Source: Mycobacterium sp. 1245111.1
GTDB lineage: Bacteria; Actinomycetota; Actinomycetes; Mycobacteriales; Mycobacteriaceae
Assembly: GCF_001673405.1 (NCBI RefSeq)
Contig: NZ_LZLV01000122.1
Span: 1-64,000 of the forward strand
Reading direction: 5' to 3'
DNA length: 64,000 bases
A program made the translations under genes and the position numbers. The notes below the pieces were generated by a model, which made no database searches, was not told the DNA's origin, and saw only the letters and a list, made by a program, of their open reading frames with translations. The first letter of the stretch is position 1; every line of letters begins with the position of its first letter. Below, piece by piece: positions 50,947-59,028 of this stretch.

Positions 50947-52311
50947 TCACGGAAATTTTTGAAGCGGCGTACTCTGCGTACGATCGCCGAGTGGGTATTT
51001 TGTTTCGAGATACGATGAGCCTTCTGGATTTTGTTTTAGGCCATAAACGTCGAGGAATCCTGCAACCATAGCCGCAAGAGAAGGCGGTTCAGGGATCGCG
51101 CCGGAAAGGCGCTCCCAAAGGCCGGTTTCCGTAGAGGCTCTCAGCATGACTGCGGCCAGGGCGTAAGGGTCACCCCGGGTAAAATGGATGCCATCAACGT
51201 CATCGGTTACCCGCTCGGCCAGAGCCCCGACATCGGAACAGATGACGGGGCGGCGGAACGCCCATGCCTCCGATACCACGAGGCCGAAGGCCTCTTCCCA
51301 GAGGGAAGGCACGATGGACCAGTCAACGCGTGCCATTCGGCTAGCAAGTTGGTCTACTTGGTAGGGACCATTGCTTAGCACGATTCGTTCCGCAAAAGGA
51401 CGCTCATTCTCTGCGGTGAAGAAATCTTCGATTTCCTTTGTGAGCGCCTGCGTTGCATAGCGGAGGTTGTCGCCATTCAACTCAACCCTGAAGTATGTGA
51501 AGCCCTGCTCCCGAAGGATTGCCGCCGCTCGGAGGATGATTTGAACACCTTTTATGTCGACCATCTGCCCAAAGAAGCCGAAGCGGTTCTTTGGGCCGTC
51601 AAAAGCGGGAAGCGTTGCACCGCGGGTGCAGTCAGATTGACCGTTCGGTACGTGACGGATCTTTCTCGCATCGATTCCCCACGCTACATAGCGGTCGATC
51701 ATGAAGCTGCTGGGACAGGTGAAAACGTCCACTTCCTGCAGGTGGCGCATGAACCACATCTTCCGCAACGAGAAGTGTTCGGGAGACAGGTTGGGAAAGC
51801 ACTGATGACAACGAACGGAACTCGCTTGCGAGCACAGCGACTGATCGCTCCGTCGCACCATGTGTCCGTTCGCTTCGCAGATGCTGACAAATTCGTGAAA
51901 CGTGAAGACAAGACGCGCATTGGGTAGAACCTGCCTGGTCAAGCTGAGGAAATCAACGCCATAAGTCAAGAAATGATGAAAATGAACGATATCGGGCCGA
52001 ATAGTCCTAAGAAATTCGCAGTAGGCCTCGACAAGACGTACTGAGTGTGTCCGGTGCCAGGCACCGTCGTATTCAGCCGGTAGGAACAGGAATTCGTTCG
52101 GCCGTTGGTCGAAGCCAGTGATGCAGGCTCCGGATTTATACAATGCGGGATACGCCGTATCGGCCGAAGCCAGAAGCACCGGTTCGATGCCCGGTTCGTT
52201 CTGCAATCCCTGGAATAGTTCATAGGCGACCTGCTGCGCACCGCCCCGCATCAATTCGGGATGGTGGAAACTGACAATGAGGACTTTGGCATTGCCCTGC
52301 GTTTCAGTCAT
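50947..52311 (-). CDS. GT4-family glycosyltransferase
   Basis: A 454-residue GT-B fold enzyme. The N-terminal acceptor half has PELMRGGAQQVAYELFQGLQ and IVHFHHFLTYG; the C-terminal donor half has FGFFGQMVDIKGVQIILRAA and the E-x7-E-like nucleotide-sugar motif in PSLWEEAFGLVVSEA. It transfers a sugar from a nucleotide donor with retention (a property of the GT4 family); sugar and acceptor unknown. Its ATG overlaps the 3' end of the upstream GT2 gene by eight bases, so the two act together. A 180-bp space separates it from the repeat-methyltransferase gene downstream. Confidence 0.88.
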   Translation of the reverse strand: MTETQGNAKVLIVSFHHPELMRGGAQQVAYELFQGLQNEPGIEPVLLASADTAYPALYKSGACITGFDQRPNEFLFLPAEYDGAWHRTHSVRLVEAYCEFLRTIRPDIVHFHHFLTYGVDFLSLTRQVLPNARLVFTFHEFVSICEANGHMVRRSDQSLCSQASSVRCHQCFPNLSPEHFSLRKMWFMRHLQEVDVFTCPSSFMIDRYVAWGIDARKIRHVPNGQSDCTRGATLPAFDGPKNRFGFFGQMVDIKGVQIILRAAAILREQGFTYFRVELNGDNLRYATQALTKEIEDFFTAENERPFAERIVLSNGPYQVDQLASRMARVDWSIVPSLWEEAFGLVVSEAWAFRRPVICSDVGALAERVTDDVDGIHFTRGDPYALAAVMLRASTETGLWERLSGAIPEPPSLAAMVAGFLDVYGLKQNPEGSSYLETKYPLGDRTQSTPLQKFP

Positions 52312-53977
52312 TTCGCTCCGCCGGAGTTGAGAAAGCTTGTGACGCAGGCCCGTGGATGCTCTCCTTCACGATTTCGCCCCAGACTTTGCTGAAATGCCAT
52401 CGATTCACCAGACGTCCGCCTTCTTGAGCTGGACGGTATGCAGACCCCTTGCCCTCGAAATGCAGGAACGGCAGGTAGTGGAGCCACGTCGGCTTACCGG
52501 CGGTGAAGCTCTTGAGGCAAAGGTCGGCGTCCTCGTAGTGTCCGTAGATGAATTCCGGCGAGAACCCCCCCAACGACTCGAACCACTCGCGTTCGACAGA
52601 CATGAAGGCCCCGGTCACGGCTGGAACCGGACGTGAGACAAGAAAAGGGTTCGTCTGCGGCGGCGCTCCCTTGCCGTAGTGTTCCACTCTGAGCATCTCG
52701 CAGCGCGTGGCTTGCTGATCCCGAAAAGAGAATTCTACGTCCACTTCAAAATACATACCCCCATGCATCAACGACCCGTCGTCGTAATACAACGGTGCGC
52801 CGAACATCGCAACTTGCTCTGGGGGCAGATCGTTTACGATCCGGCTATGCTGCGACGGCCATTCTGGATCCATCGGAAAAATGTCCGGATTCACCATCAG
52901 AAGGCGGGCGCTGCGCGCGGCGTTGGCCGCAATGTTATTGGCGACGCCAAAACCCGCGTTGCCCGGCAGAACAATCAGGGTGATCGGCATACCATAGATC
53001 CGGTTCGCGATAGTAGCGTCCTTGATCAGCAACTCTGCCATCTCAGGACTATTCGAGACGTAGATGAATTCGTAGTTTTCGATGCCACGGCACTTCGAGA
53101 AGAGCGCACACTGAATCGTAAGCAGTTCCGGCCTGCCGTACAGACATACGATGACTGATGCTTCTGGGCGAGCCGGCGCCACGCCAATTTGGACCGTCTG
53201 CGCCCCTAGGGCCATCCGCGTCGAAATCTCGATATTCAACGCGATCAGCGAACGTCCTAATCCGGCGTCCAGGTAGCGAAAAACTTCCACGGGAGCATGC
53301 CCGACGGTTTGGATCCCCAGAGGCTCAAGAGCAAGTTCCATGAATCTTTCATCGGCCACCGAAAGGATCGGACAGCTAAATGTTTTGCGCTCGGATCCTA
53401 CCGACAGGGTCACTTCGGTGACCGGCGCGCTCATACTTTCGGGCCTTTCGGTCGCTACAATCGCCAAGAATGCGAGATCTCTGTCCTCCGGCAGATTCAG
53501 ATGGCTTATGACATCCTTGCGGCGGTACCGGTAAAATGTCGTCGTTGAACCGCGCAAACCAAGGGCGTTCCGCAGCATCAGTCGTCCGACGGGGTCCTGT
53601 TCGTCGTCGTTTACCCAGCCCAAGACCAGGCATTGACCGGCTTTGCTACCGTATATCCTATCCACGCGGGCTTCGGGAAATCCAGCTGTTTCGGCGCGAA
53701 TGACAGCCTCATAATCAGGGTGCGTAAGACGGTCCTCGCGGCTACCACAAATTTTATAGTGGTCTAATGCCGACGGACATTCTCCGTCCTTGATAGATCT
53801 CGCGACGTCCGGAAACGCTGCGAGATAGGCTGACTCATCAAAATCTTCCGGGACAGCATCGGAGGAAAGTGTCTCGCTAAATGGCTCAGCTCGCTTAGGA
53901 GGTGACGTTGCCGCGCTCACCTTCGGCGGACTCTGATCTGTCGAAGCGTTTTTGCCGGCACCGTCCACGATGGTCAT
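52304..53977 (-). CDS. GT2-family glycosyltransferase with an N-terminal FPDVA module
   Basis: 557 residues. Residues 1-45 are disordered, 46-90 form one FPDVA module (DFDESAYLAAFPDVARSIKD), and about 105-200 are a beta-rich module (GQCLVLGWVND). Residues 270-540 are a rhamnosyltransferase-like GT-A domain with ASVIVCLYGRPELL, NAGFGVANNIAA, LLMVNPDIFP (DxD-equivalent) and GGFSPEFIYGHYEDADLCLK (acidic catalytic region). It probably extends the oligosaccharide. ATG 53977 with GAGGAAGG. First of the minus-strand run GT2-GT4-methyltransferase. Confidence 0.85.
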   Translation of the reverse strand: MTIVDGAGKNASTDQSPPKVSAATSPPKRAEPFSETLSSDAVPEDFDESAYLAAFPDVARSIKDGECPSALDHYKICGSREDRLTHPDYEAVIRAETAGFPEARVDRIYGSKAGQCLVLGWVNDDEQDPVGRLMLRNALGLRGSTTTFYRYRRKDVISHLNLPEDRDLAFLAIVATERPESMSAPVTEVTLSVGSERKTFSCPILSVADERFMELALEPLGIQTVGHAPVEVFRYLDAGLGRSLIALNIEISTRMALGAQTVQIGVAPARPEASVIVCLYGRPELLTIQCALFSKCRGIENYEFIYVSNSPEMAELLIKDATIANRIYGMPITLIVLPGNAGFGVANNIAANAARSARLLMVNPDIFPMDPEWPSQHSRIVNDLPPEQVAMFGAPLYYDDGSLMHGGMYFEVDVEFSFRDQQATRCEMLRVEHYGKGAPPQTNPFLVSRPVPAVTGAFMSVEREWFESLGGFSPEFIYGHYEDADLCLKSFTAGKPTWLHYLPFLHFEGKGSAYRPAQEGGRLVNRWHFSKVWGEIVKESIHGPASQAFSTPAERND

Positions 53978-54294
53978 AAGCCTTCCTCGTGAAGCAGTTC
54001 GGCCAACAACTTACCGGGTCAGCCGGGTACCGGTCGGCCATTTGGACAGGTCCACCGGTTCGGTGGCTCCGGCGAGCCCAGGTGGCTTCGCGAGTGGCGC
54101 CGCAGGAATCGACGTACCTCGCCCACTGCGAGGTCACTCAACCCCGGCCCTTGCAACCGAGTAGGAACCAAAGCTGGTACTTGAGGCCAACCCGTCATAT
54201 CGCATGCCACAATCGTCCCTATCAGCCGATCAGAACCCGGTTCACGCGATCGCTATCAACCTGCATATAAATTCGAGGCTAGGAGACTCCCGGA
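53978..54294. other. Divergent intergenic region, GT2 / methyltransferase A
   Basis: 317 bp without a supported gene; it must hold promoters for both directions. On the plus strand TTCACG (54241-54246) and TATAAA (54266-54271) could be a promoter, with AGGAG at 54281-54285 before ATG 54295. A 63-codon minus-strand frame (54019-54210) faintly recalls a recombinase N-terminus but is not supported. Confidence 0.5.
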
Positions 54295-55488
54295 ATGGAT
54301 GATCTGCCGCACCGTGAGTTGTTCGACGAGGAGCTATACCTTCGCACCTTTCCCGACGTCGCGCTGGCCGTGCGTGATGGCCAATTCTCGTCGGGCTACG
54401 ACCACTGGGTACTGCATGGCCGGCTCGAGCTCGCGGTCGGCGAGCGCGTGGCAGGATCATCATTTCTGCTCGTTGCGCCACCCGTCAAGCGAAAAAGGCG
54501 GCGCGGCCAGCCGGGTAATGCCGAGGCCAAAGACTTCGTGGAGGACGAGTCCCAATTCAAGCTGCGCCAGAAGTATCACGGCTGCCTCGACCAGTTTTCC
54601 ATTTTATATCACGCCGTCGTCTTCGAAGGATGGGCGAATGAAGCCGACATCGAGATCTATTACGACGATACAAGGCTGAATGTGAGTCTTACCCCCGTGA
54701 AAAGGCCCGACCTTGTGCCTTTATTCGGCAAGGAAGCCGAGGGTTGGGGTTTCGCCGCATGCGCGACGCTTCCGACGAAAGAAATTGACCGGACGAAATT
54801 CAAACTGCGCCTGAACCAGGGCATTCCCAGTGCCAACAACGAGCTCTTCAACACAGCCCTAGTCCCCGCCGACAAGGTGTTCGCTCAGATGGTCAACACC
54901 TTCATCGCGGCGGTGGCGCAGAAGCCCGACCCCAGCCTTTTGGAGATCGGCTCCCGGGCGCGAAGCGGAAATACCTATCGCGACTGGTTTCCGGAGAAGC
55001 TGGACTACGTGGGAATTGACGTTCACGCGGGGCCGAACGTCGACGTCGTCGGCGATGCGCATCACCTGAGCCGGTACGTCGATCGCAGATTCGACTTCAT
55101 GTTCTCCATCTCAGTGTTCGAACATCTCCTCATGCCGTGGAAGGTCGCCCTGGAAATGAACAAGACGCTGAATGACGGGGGACAGGCGCTGATCATTTCG
55201 CATCCATCGTGGCCGCTGCACGAAGTGCCGTGGGACTTTTTCCGCTTTTCGAAAGACTCCTGGCACGGGATCTTCAACGTTCATACCGGATTTCGCGTCG
55301 TCGATGCGCAGTACCAGTTTCAGGCGAGCATCGTGCCCGTCTATAGCAACGCCCCGCACTTGGACAACATGAGCACATTTCCCACGTACCTGCTCAGCGG
55401 ATGCCTCGTCGAGAAGACTGGACCGCCTCAGGTCGCCTGGGAGGCGGAGGCCTCGGCCGTCTACGACCTGAACTATTCCCACGAATGA
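54295..55488 (+). CDS. SAM-dependent methyltransferase-like protein with an FPDVA module (copy A)
   Basis: 397 residues. Residues 8-52 are one FPDVA module (LFDEELYLRTFPDVALAVRD), then a basic linker. Residues 98-180 are the beta-rich module (VVFEGWANEADIEIYYDD, KRPDLVPLFG). Residues 210-390 are a class-I methyltransferase fold: LLEIGSRARSG, LDYVGIDVHAGPNVDVVGDA, FDFMFSISVFEHLLMPWKVA. The acceptor is unknown. ATG 54295 with AGGAG at 54281. The part from about codon 96 to the end is nearly the same as the protein at 62730-63764, but that copy lacks the FPDVA module. Confidence 0.78.
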   Translation: MDDLPHRELFDEELYLRTFPDVALAVRDGQFSSGYDHWVLHGRLELAVGERVAGSSFLLVAPPVKRKRRRGQPGNAEAKDFVEDESQFKLRQKYHGCLDQFSILYHAVVFEGWANEADIEIYYDDTRLNVSLTPVKRPDLVPLFGKEAEGWGFAACATLPTKEIDRTKFKLRLNQGIPSANNELFNTALVPADKVFAQMVNTFIAAVAQKPDPSLLEIGSRARSGNTYRDWFPEKLDYVGIDVHAGPNVDVVGDAHHLSRYVDRRFDFMFSISVFEHLLMPWKVALEMNKTLNDGGQALIISHPSWPLHEVPWDFFRFSKDSWHGIFNVHTGFRVVDAQYQFQASIVPVYSNAPHLDNMSTFPTYLLSGCLVEKTGPPQVAWEAEASAVYDLNYSHE

Positions 55489-55500
55489 AGCGAGCGCGGG
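54579..55500 (+). repeat. Dispersed direct repeat, copy 1 (methyltransferase)
   Basis: Closely matches 62863-63776 in the same orientation, about 8.3 kb apart, covering the beta-rich and methyltransferase domains and a few bases past the stop (AGCGAGCG after both genes). The similarity stops at the N-terminal module, so one copy gained or lost its 5' part. Confidence 0.85.
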
Positions 55501-55545
55501 CCGCCCTACCGCAGCACCAGCACTTCGAGCTGCGGCGCGTTCGGC

Positions 55546-55567
55546 GGGTGAGTGCGGCGACTCACCC
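55546..55567. terminator. Bidirectional hairpin between convergent genes
   Basis: GGGTGAGT (55546-55553) pairs perfectly with ACTCACCC (55560-55567) across six bases. It lies between the stop of methyltransferase A (55488) and that of the opposite gene (55617). Confidence 0.6.
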
Positions 55568-55576
55568 CGTATGCCG

Positions 55577-57169
55577 GGGCTTCGAGTTCTGTATCGACAG
55601 CTGATCCTGGGTCTTCTCAACTCATCTCAAGCCGCTTTTGCTCGGGCGGCAAACCCTGGGCGAGAGTTGGAATGGGTCGGCCGAGCGCCTGCAGAGCGGA
55701 AACCAGAATGTCTTTCCAGCATCCGATCGAAAGGGTGCTCCAATCCGGCTTTGCCTCAACAAATCCGTCTATGTAACCCTTCAGCAGATTGTTGCCGATC
55801 ATCTCGCACTGCCCGACCAGGTGTCTTTCATCCGGTCCAGCGACGGCCACCCAGAGCAGCGCCGCCTGCGGGTTGTATCGGCGCATCAAGCTGATGACAG
55901 GCAACACCTCGAACTCGTCCAGCGAGAGACCCCGTCTAAAGAGAACGAAGATCTTCTCTCCATCCTCGAGATCTTCTTTGAAGAGTCGTGCCAACATTTT
56001 CAATCTGGACGATTCCCTGCGGTGCAAGGCATCAACATCCACATCCTGACCAAGCTGAATCGACGTGTGAAAAACCAGTTCAAGGCTTTTGTACTCACTG
56101 AGATATTCCCCGGCCGAGTTGTTTGACACGAGGGTCAATTCCTGTTCATCGCTAAGTTCCGAGAACCCGCTGCGAAGACATTGAATCAGAGAATGCTGCC
56201 GAATCCGAGCGAATCTGAACAATCCCAAAGGCTCAGCACCGCACCTCCGTTGGACCACTCCAAATTCACAATCCTGTCCCATGCCTTGAAACTGGAAGGC
56301 GATCTTTTTCCAGTCGGGGACTAAGGCCTGTGCGCGCCAATCGCTCGACACGAATTGTCCGGTCCTTCCGAGCCAGCCCATCAATTCATCCGCTTCCGTC
56401 ACCGGCAGCAAAACGGCCTCGTGCACCCCGATCGCCAACTCGCGAGTATCCGGCGAGACACCAAACTTCTGCGGACTCCCCGCATCCGGATGGATGAATA
56501 TGATCGCTAGCTTCTCCGAGACCACCGCCTCCGCCGATATGCGAAAGCCGATCCACCTAGGCCATGGCCATGGCTCGAGATTCATTTCGGCAACCGTCTC
56601 AGCCCCACAAACGACAGTGCACCGCTGACACTCAATCAGACCATTTGCAGTGTAGGGCGCGACACGCAACATAAGAATGAAATCGGCAGCGTTGCTCCCC
56701 GTCGGCATCGGCAACGCAAGCACGCTGAATCCGCCGATCATCCAACGGCCATAATCTTCTTGGATGGACCATCCCGGGCCAATTAACTCCTCGCTATGGC
56801 CACTTCCACCAAAAGAAATTGATCTCCCAAACCTGGGCAGATCAGAATTATATTCATGCACCCTCCGTGACACGGGTGTCGTTGGATGGTTCAGGGCCGA
56901 CGCGGGACCGCCGGGCATGCGGTCAGGCTCTTGCATAGCTGCCGTGTACGTATCAGCGCCACCCAGCCAATCCAGAAGCTCTCGGGGAGGCAGCAACTCA
57001 CCGGGCGAGCCGAAGTTCGCTGTCGAGTTGGGCGGGACACTCCCGGTCATGATCCCACCTCGCTGTAATCAACCGAACTTGTGCGCCGCCTCAACCGCGC
57101 CTCACTATAACGGCCCTTCCGCCCCTGCGAGGAGTATCGAATTAACGGCGGGTGTCCCCCGGTGCGGGC
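55577..57169 (-). repeat. Tandem direct repeat, copy A
   Basis: About 1.6 kb, including a whole gene plus its promoter and ribosome binding site; repeated at 57182-58731 with only about a dozen bases between. The central ~1.1 kb looks identical; differences cluster at the 5' flank, around codons 35-65, and near the 3' end. Confidence 0.92.
55617..57050 (-). CDS. Protein of unknown function with CEFGxVQR motif (copy A)
   Basis: 477 residues, no signal peptide or membrane helix. Residues 70-245 are beta-rich and may be a carbohydrate-binding-like domain (Trp-rich NLEPWPWPRWIGFR). Residues 248-440 hold the striking MGQDCEFGVVQRRCGAEPLG followed by LFRFA, with a conserved-looking Cys, then an alpha/beta region. 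I recall this CEFG-QR-GAEPL pattern from proteobacterial proteins near glycosyltransferases, but I know no function. GAGGTGGGA precedes the ATG; TATAGT at 57104-57109 (minus strand) is a likely -10 box. It is convergent with methyltransferase A. Confidence 0.7.
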   Translation of the reverse strand: MTGSVPPNSTANFGSPGELLPPRELLDWLGGADTYTAAMQEPDRMPGGPASALNHPTTPVSRRVHEYNSDLPRFGRSISFGGSGHSEELIGPGWSIQEDYGRWMIGGFSVLALPMPTGSNAADFILMLRVAPYTANGLIECQRCTVVCGAETVAEMNLEPWPWPRWIGFRISAEAVVSEKLAIIFIHPDAGSPQKFGVSPDTRELAIGVHEAVLLPVTEADELMGWLGRTGQFVSSDWRAQALVPDWKKIAFQFQGMGQDCEFGVVQRRCGAEPLGLFRFARIRQHSLIQCLRSGFSELSDEQELTLVSNNSAGEYLSEYKSLELVFHTSIQLGQDVDVDALHRRESSRLKMLARLFKEDLEDGEKIFVLFRRGLSLDEFEVLPVISLMRRYNPQAALLWVAVAGPDERHLVGQCEMIGNNLLKGYIDGFVEAKPDWSTLSIGCWKDILVSALQALGRPIPTLAQGLPPEQKRLEMS

Positions 57170-57181
57170 GCTCCGTTGCCG

Positions 57182-58731
57182 GGCCTTCGAGTTCTGTATC
57201 GACAGCTGATCCTGGGTCTTCTCAACTCATCTCAAGCCGCTTTTGCTCGGGCGGCAAACCCTGGGCGAGAGTTGGAATGGGTCTGCCGAGCGCCTGCAGA
57301 GCGGAAACCAGAATGTCTTTCCAGCATCCGATCGAAAGGGTGCTCCAATCCGGCTTGGCTCAGCAAATTCGTCTATGTAACCCTTCAGCAGATTGTTGCC
57401 GATCATCTCGCACTGCCCGACCAGGTGTCTTTCATCCGGTCCAGCGACGGCCACCCAGAGCAGCGCCGCCTGCGGGTTGTATCGGCGCATCAAGCTGATG
57501 ACAGGCAACACCTCGAACTCGTCCAGCGAGAGACCCCGTCTAAAGAGAACGAAGATCTTCTCTCCATCCTCGAGATCTTCTTTGAAGAGTCGTGCCAACA
57601 TTTTCAATCTGGACGATTCCCTGCGGTGCAAGGCATCAACATCCACATCCTGACCAAGCTGAATCGACGTGTGAAAAACCAGTTCAAGGCTTTTGTACTC
57701 ACTGAGATATTCCCCGGCCGAGTTGTTTGACACGAGGGTCAATTCCTGTTCATCGCTAAGTTCCGAGAACCCGCTGCGAAGACATTGAATCAGAGAATGC
57801 TGCCGAATCCGAGCGAATCTGAACAATCCCAAAGGCTCAGCACCGCACCTCCGTTGGACCACTCCAAATTCACAATCCTGTCCCATGCCTTGAAACTGGA
57901 AGGCGATCTTTTTCCAGTCGGGGACTAAGGCCTGTGCGCGCCAATCGCTCGACACGAATTGTCCGGTCCTTCCGAGCCAGCCCATCAATTCATCCGCTTC
58001 CGTCACCGGCAGCAAAACGGCCTCGTGCACCCCGATCGCCAACTCGCGAGTATCCGGCGAGACACCAAACTTCTGCGGACTCCCCGCATCCGGATGGATG
58101 AATATGATCGCTAGCTTCTCCGAGACCACCGCCTCCGCCGATATGCGAAAGCCGATCCACCTAGGCCATGGCCATGGCTCGAGATTCATTTCGGCAACCG
58201 TCTCAGCCCCACAAACGACAGTGCACCGCTGACACTCAATCAGACCATTTGCAGTGTAGGGCGCGACACGCAACATAAGAATGAAATCGGCAGCGTTGCT
58301 CCCCGTCGGCATCGGCAACGCAAGCACGCTGAATCCGCCGATCATCCAACGGCCATAATCTTCTTGGATGGACCATCCCGGGCCAATTAACTCCTCGCTA
58401 TGGCCACTTCCACCAAAAGAAATTGATCTCCCAAACCTGGGCAGATCAGAATTATATTCATGCACGCTACCGCTGGGCATACGTTCAGGCTGTTGCACAG
58501 CTGCCGTGTACGTATCAGCTTCACCCAGCCAATCCAGAAGCTCTCGGGGAGGCAGCAACTCAGCGGGCGAGCCGAAGTTCGCTGTCGAGTCGGGCGGGAC
58601 ACTCCCGGTCATGATCCCACCTCGCTGTAATCAACCGAACTTGTGCGCAGCCTCAACCACGCCTCACTATAAGGGCCCTTCGGCCCCTTTGAGGAGTATC
58701 GAATTAACGGTGGGTGTTCCCCGGGGCGGGC
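57182..58731 (-). repeat. Tandem direct repeat, copy B
   Basis: Second copy of 55577-57169. It is 43 bases shorter: a 42-base in-frame deletion near codon 48 and one missing base near 57355, which shifts the 3' reading frame. Confidence 0.92.
57227..58612 (-). CDS. Protein of unknown function with CEFGxVQR motif (copy B, 3' frameshifted)
   Basis: 461 residues. Identical to copy A from VHEYNSDLP through NNLLKGYID, so the CEFG domain is whole. It then differs: a one-base loss relative to copy A near 57355 replaces the last ~53 residues by an unrelated Arg/Ser/Pro-rich tail of ~49 residues. Fourteen residues are missing near position 48. Promoter (TATAGT, minus strand, 58666-58671) and ribosome binding site are kept. 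It may be a decaying duplicate, or a variant with a changed C-terminus. Confidence 0.65.
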   Translation of the reverse strand: MTGSVPPDSTANFGSPAELLPPRELLDWLGEADTYTAAVQQPERMPSGSVHEYNSDLPRFGRSISFGGSGHSEELIGPGWSIQEDYGRWMIGGFSVLALPMPTGSNAADFILMLRVAPYTANGLIECQRCTVVCGAETVAEMNLEPWPWPRWIGFRISAEAVVSEKLAIIFIHPDAGSPQKFGVSPDTRELAIGVHEAVLLPVTEADELMGWLGRTGQFVSSDWRAQALVPDWKKIAFQFQGMGQDCEFGVVQRRCGAEPLGLFRFARIRQHSLIQCLRSGFSELSDEQELTLVSNNSAGEYLSEYKSLELVFHTSIQLGQDVDVDALHRRESSRLKMLARLFKEDLEDGEKIFVLFRRGLSLDEFEVLPVISLMRRYNPQAALLWVAVAGPDERHLVGQCEMIGNNLLKGYIDEFAEPSRIGAPFRSDAGKTFWFPLCRRSADPFQLSPRVCRPSKSGLR

Positions 58732-58836
58732 GCAGAGTCGGCCAAGGACGCACGCGAGTTGGCAGCGTAGCCGGCGGTTCTCCTCGGAGAGTTCGCAATA
58801 GACGGCGGACCCGAGGAGCGGGCGCTATTCTCCACC

Positions 58837-59028
58837 TTGGTGGAGCGCGTGCGAGATCCAAAATGTGCCAATAACCTGGCCCGCCAGATGCCGCTGAGCG
58901 AACTGCCGGGGTTGTTGACCCGTGCGCTTTGTTCGTTGGTGACGACAGCGGTGTATTGCCGTTCTCTGATCGACAAAGCTGATGGTCAATATGATTCGCT
59001 TATAGCGGCAGGAGTTTCTGTCGGATGA
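58837..59028 (+). CDS. Possible small protein overlapping the FkbH gene start
   Basis: 63 codons from TTG 58837 (or GTG 58840) to TGA 59028; its last four bases overlap the ATG of the FkbH-like gene (ATGA), as in translationally coupled pairs. The frame is open back to TAG 58768, but there is no other start. The product is mixed helical with a Leu-rich centre. It may be a small accessory protein or the 3' remnant of a larger gene cut by the upstream duplication. No family recognised. Confidence 0.35.
   Translation: MVERVRDPKCANNLARQMPLSELPGLLTRALCSLVTTAVYCRSLIDKADGQYDSLIAAGVSVG

Noticed and set aside
54019..54210. 63-codon minus-strand frame recalling a recombinase N-terminus
   Set aside because: Similarity limited to a short GLSDLAVGEVRRFL stretch; no catalytic residues and no flanking mobile-element features.
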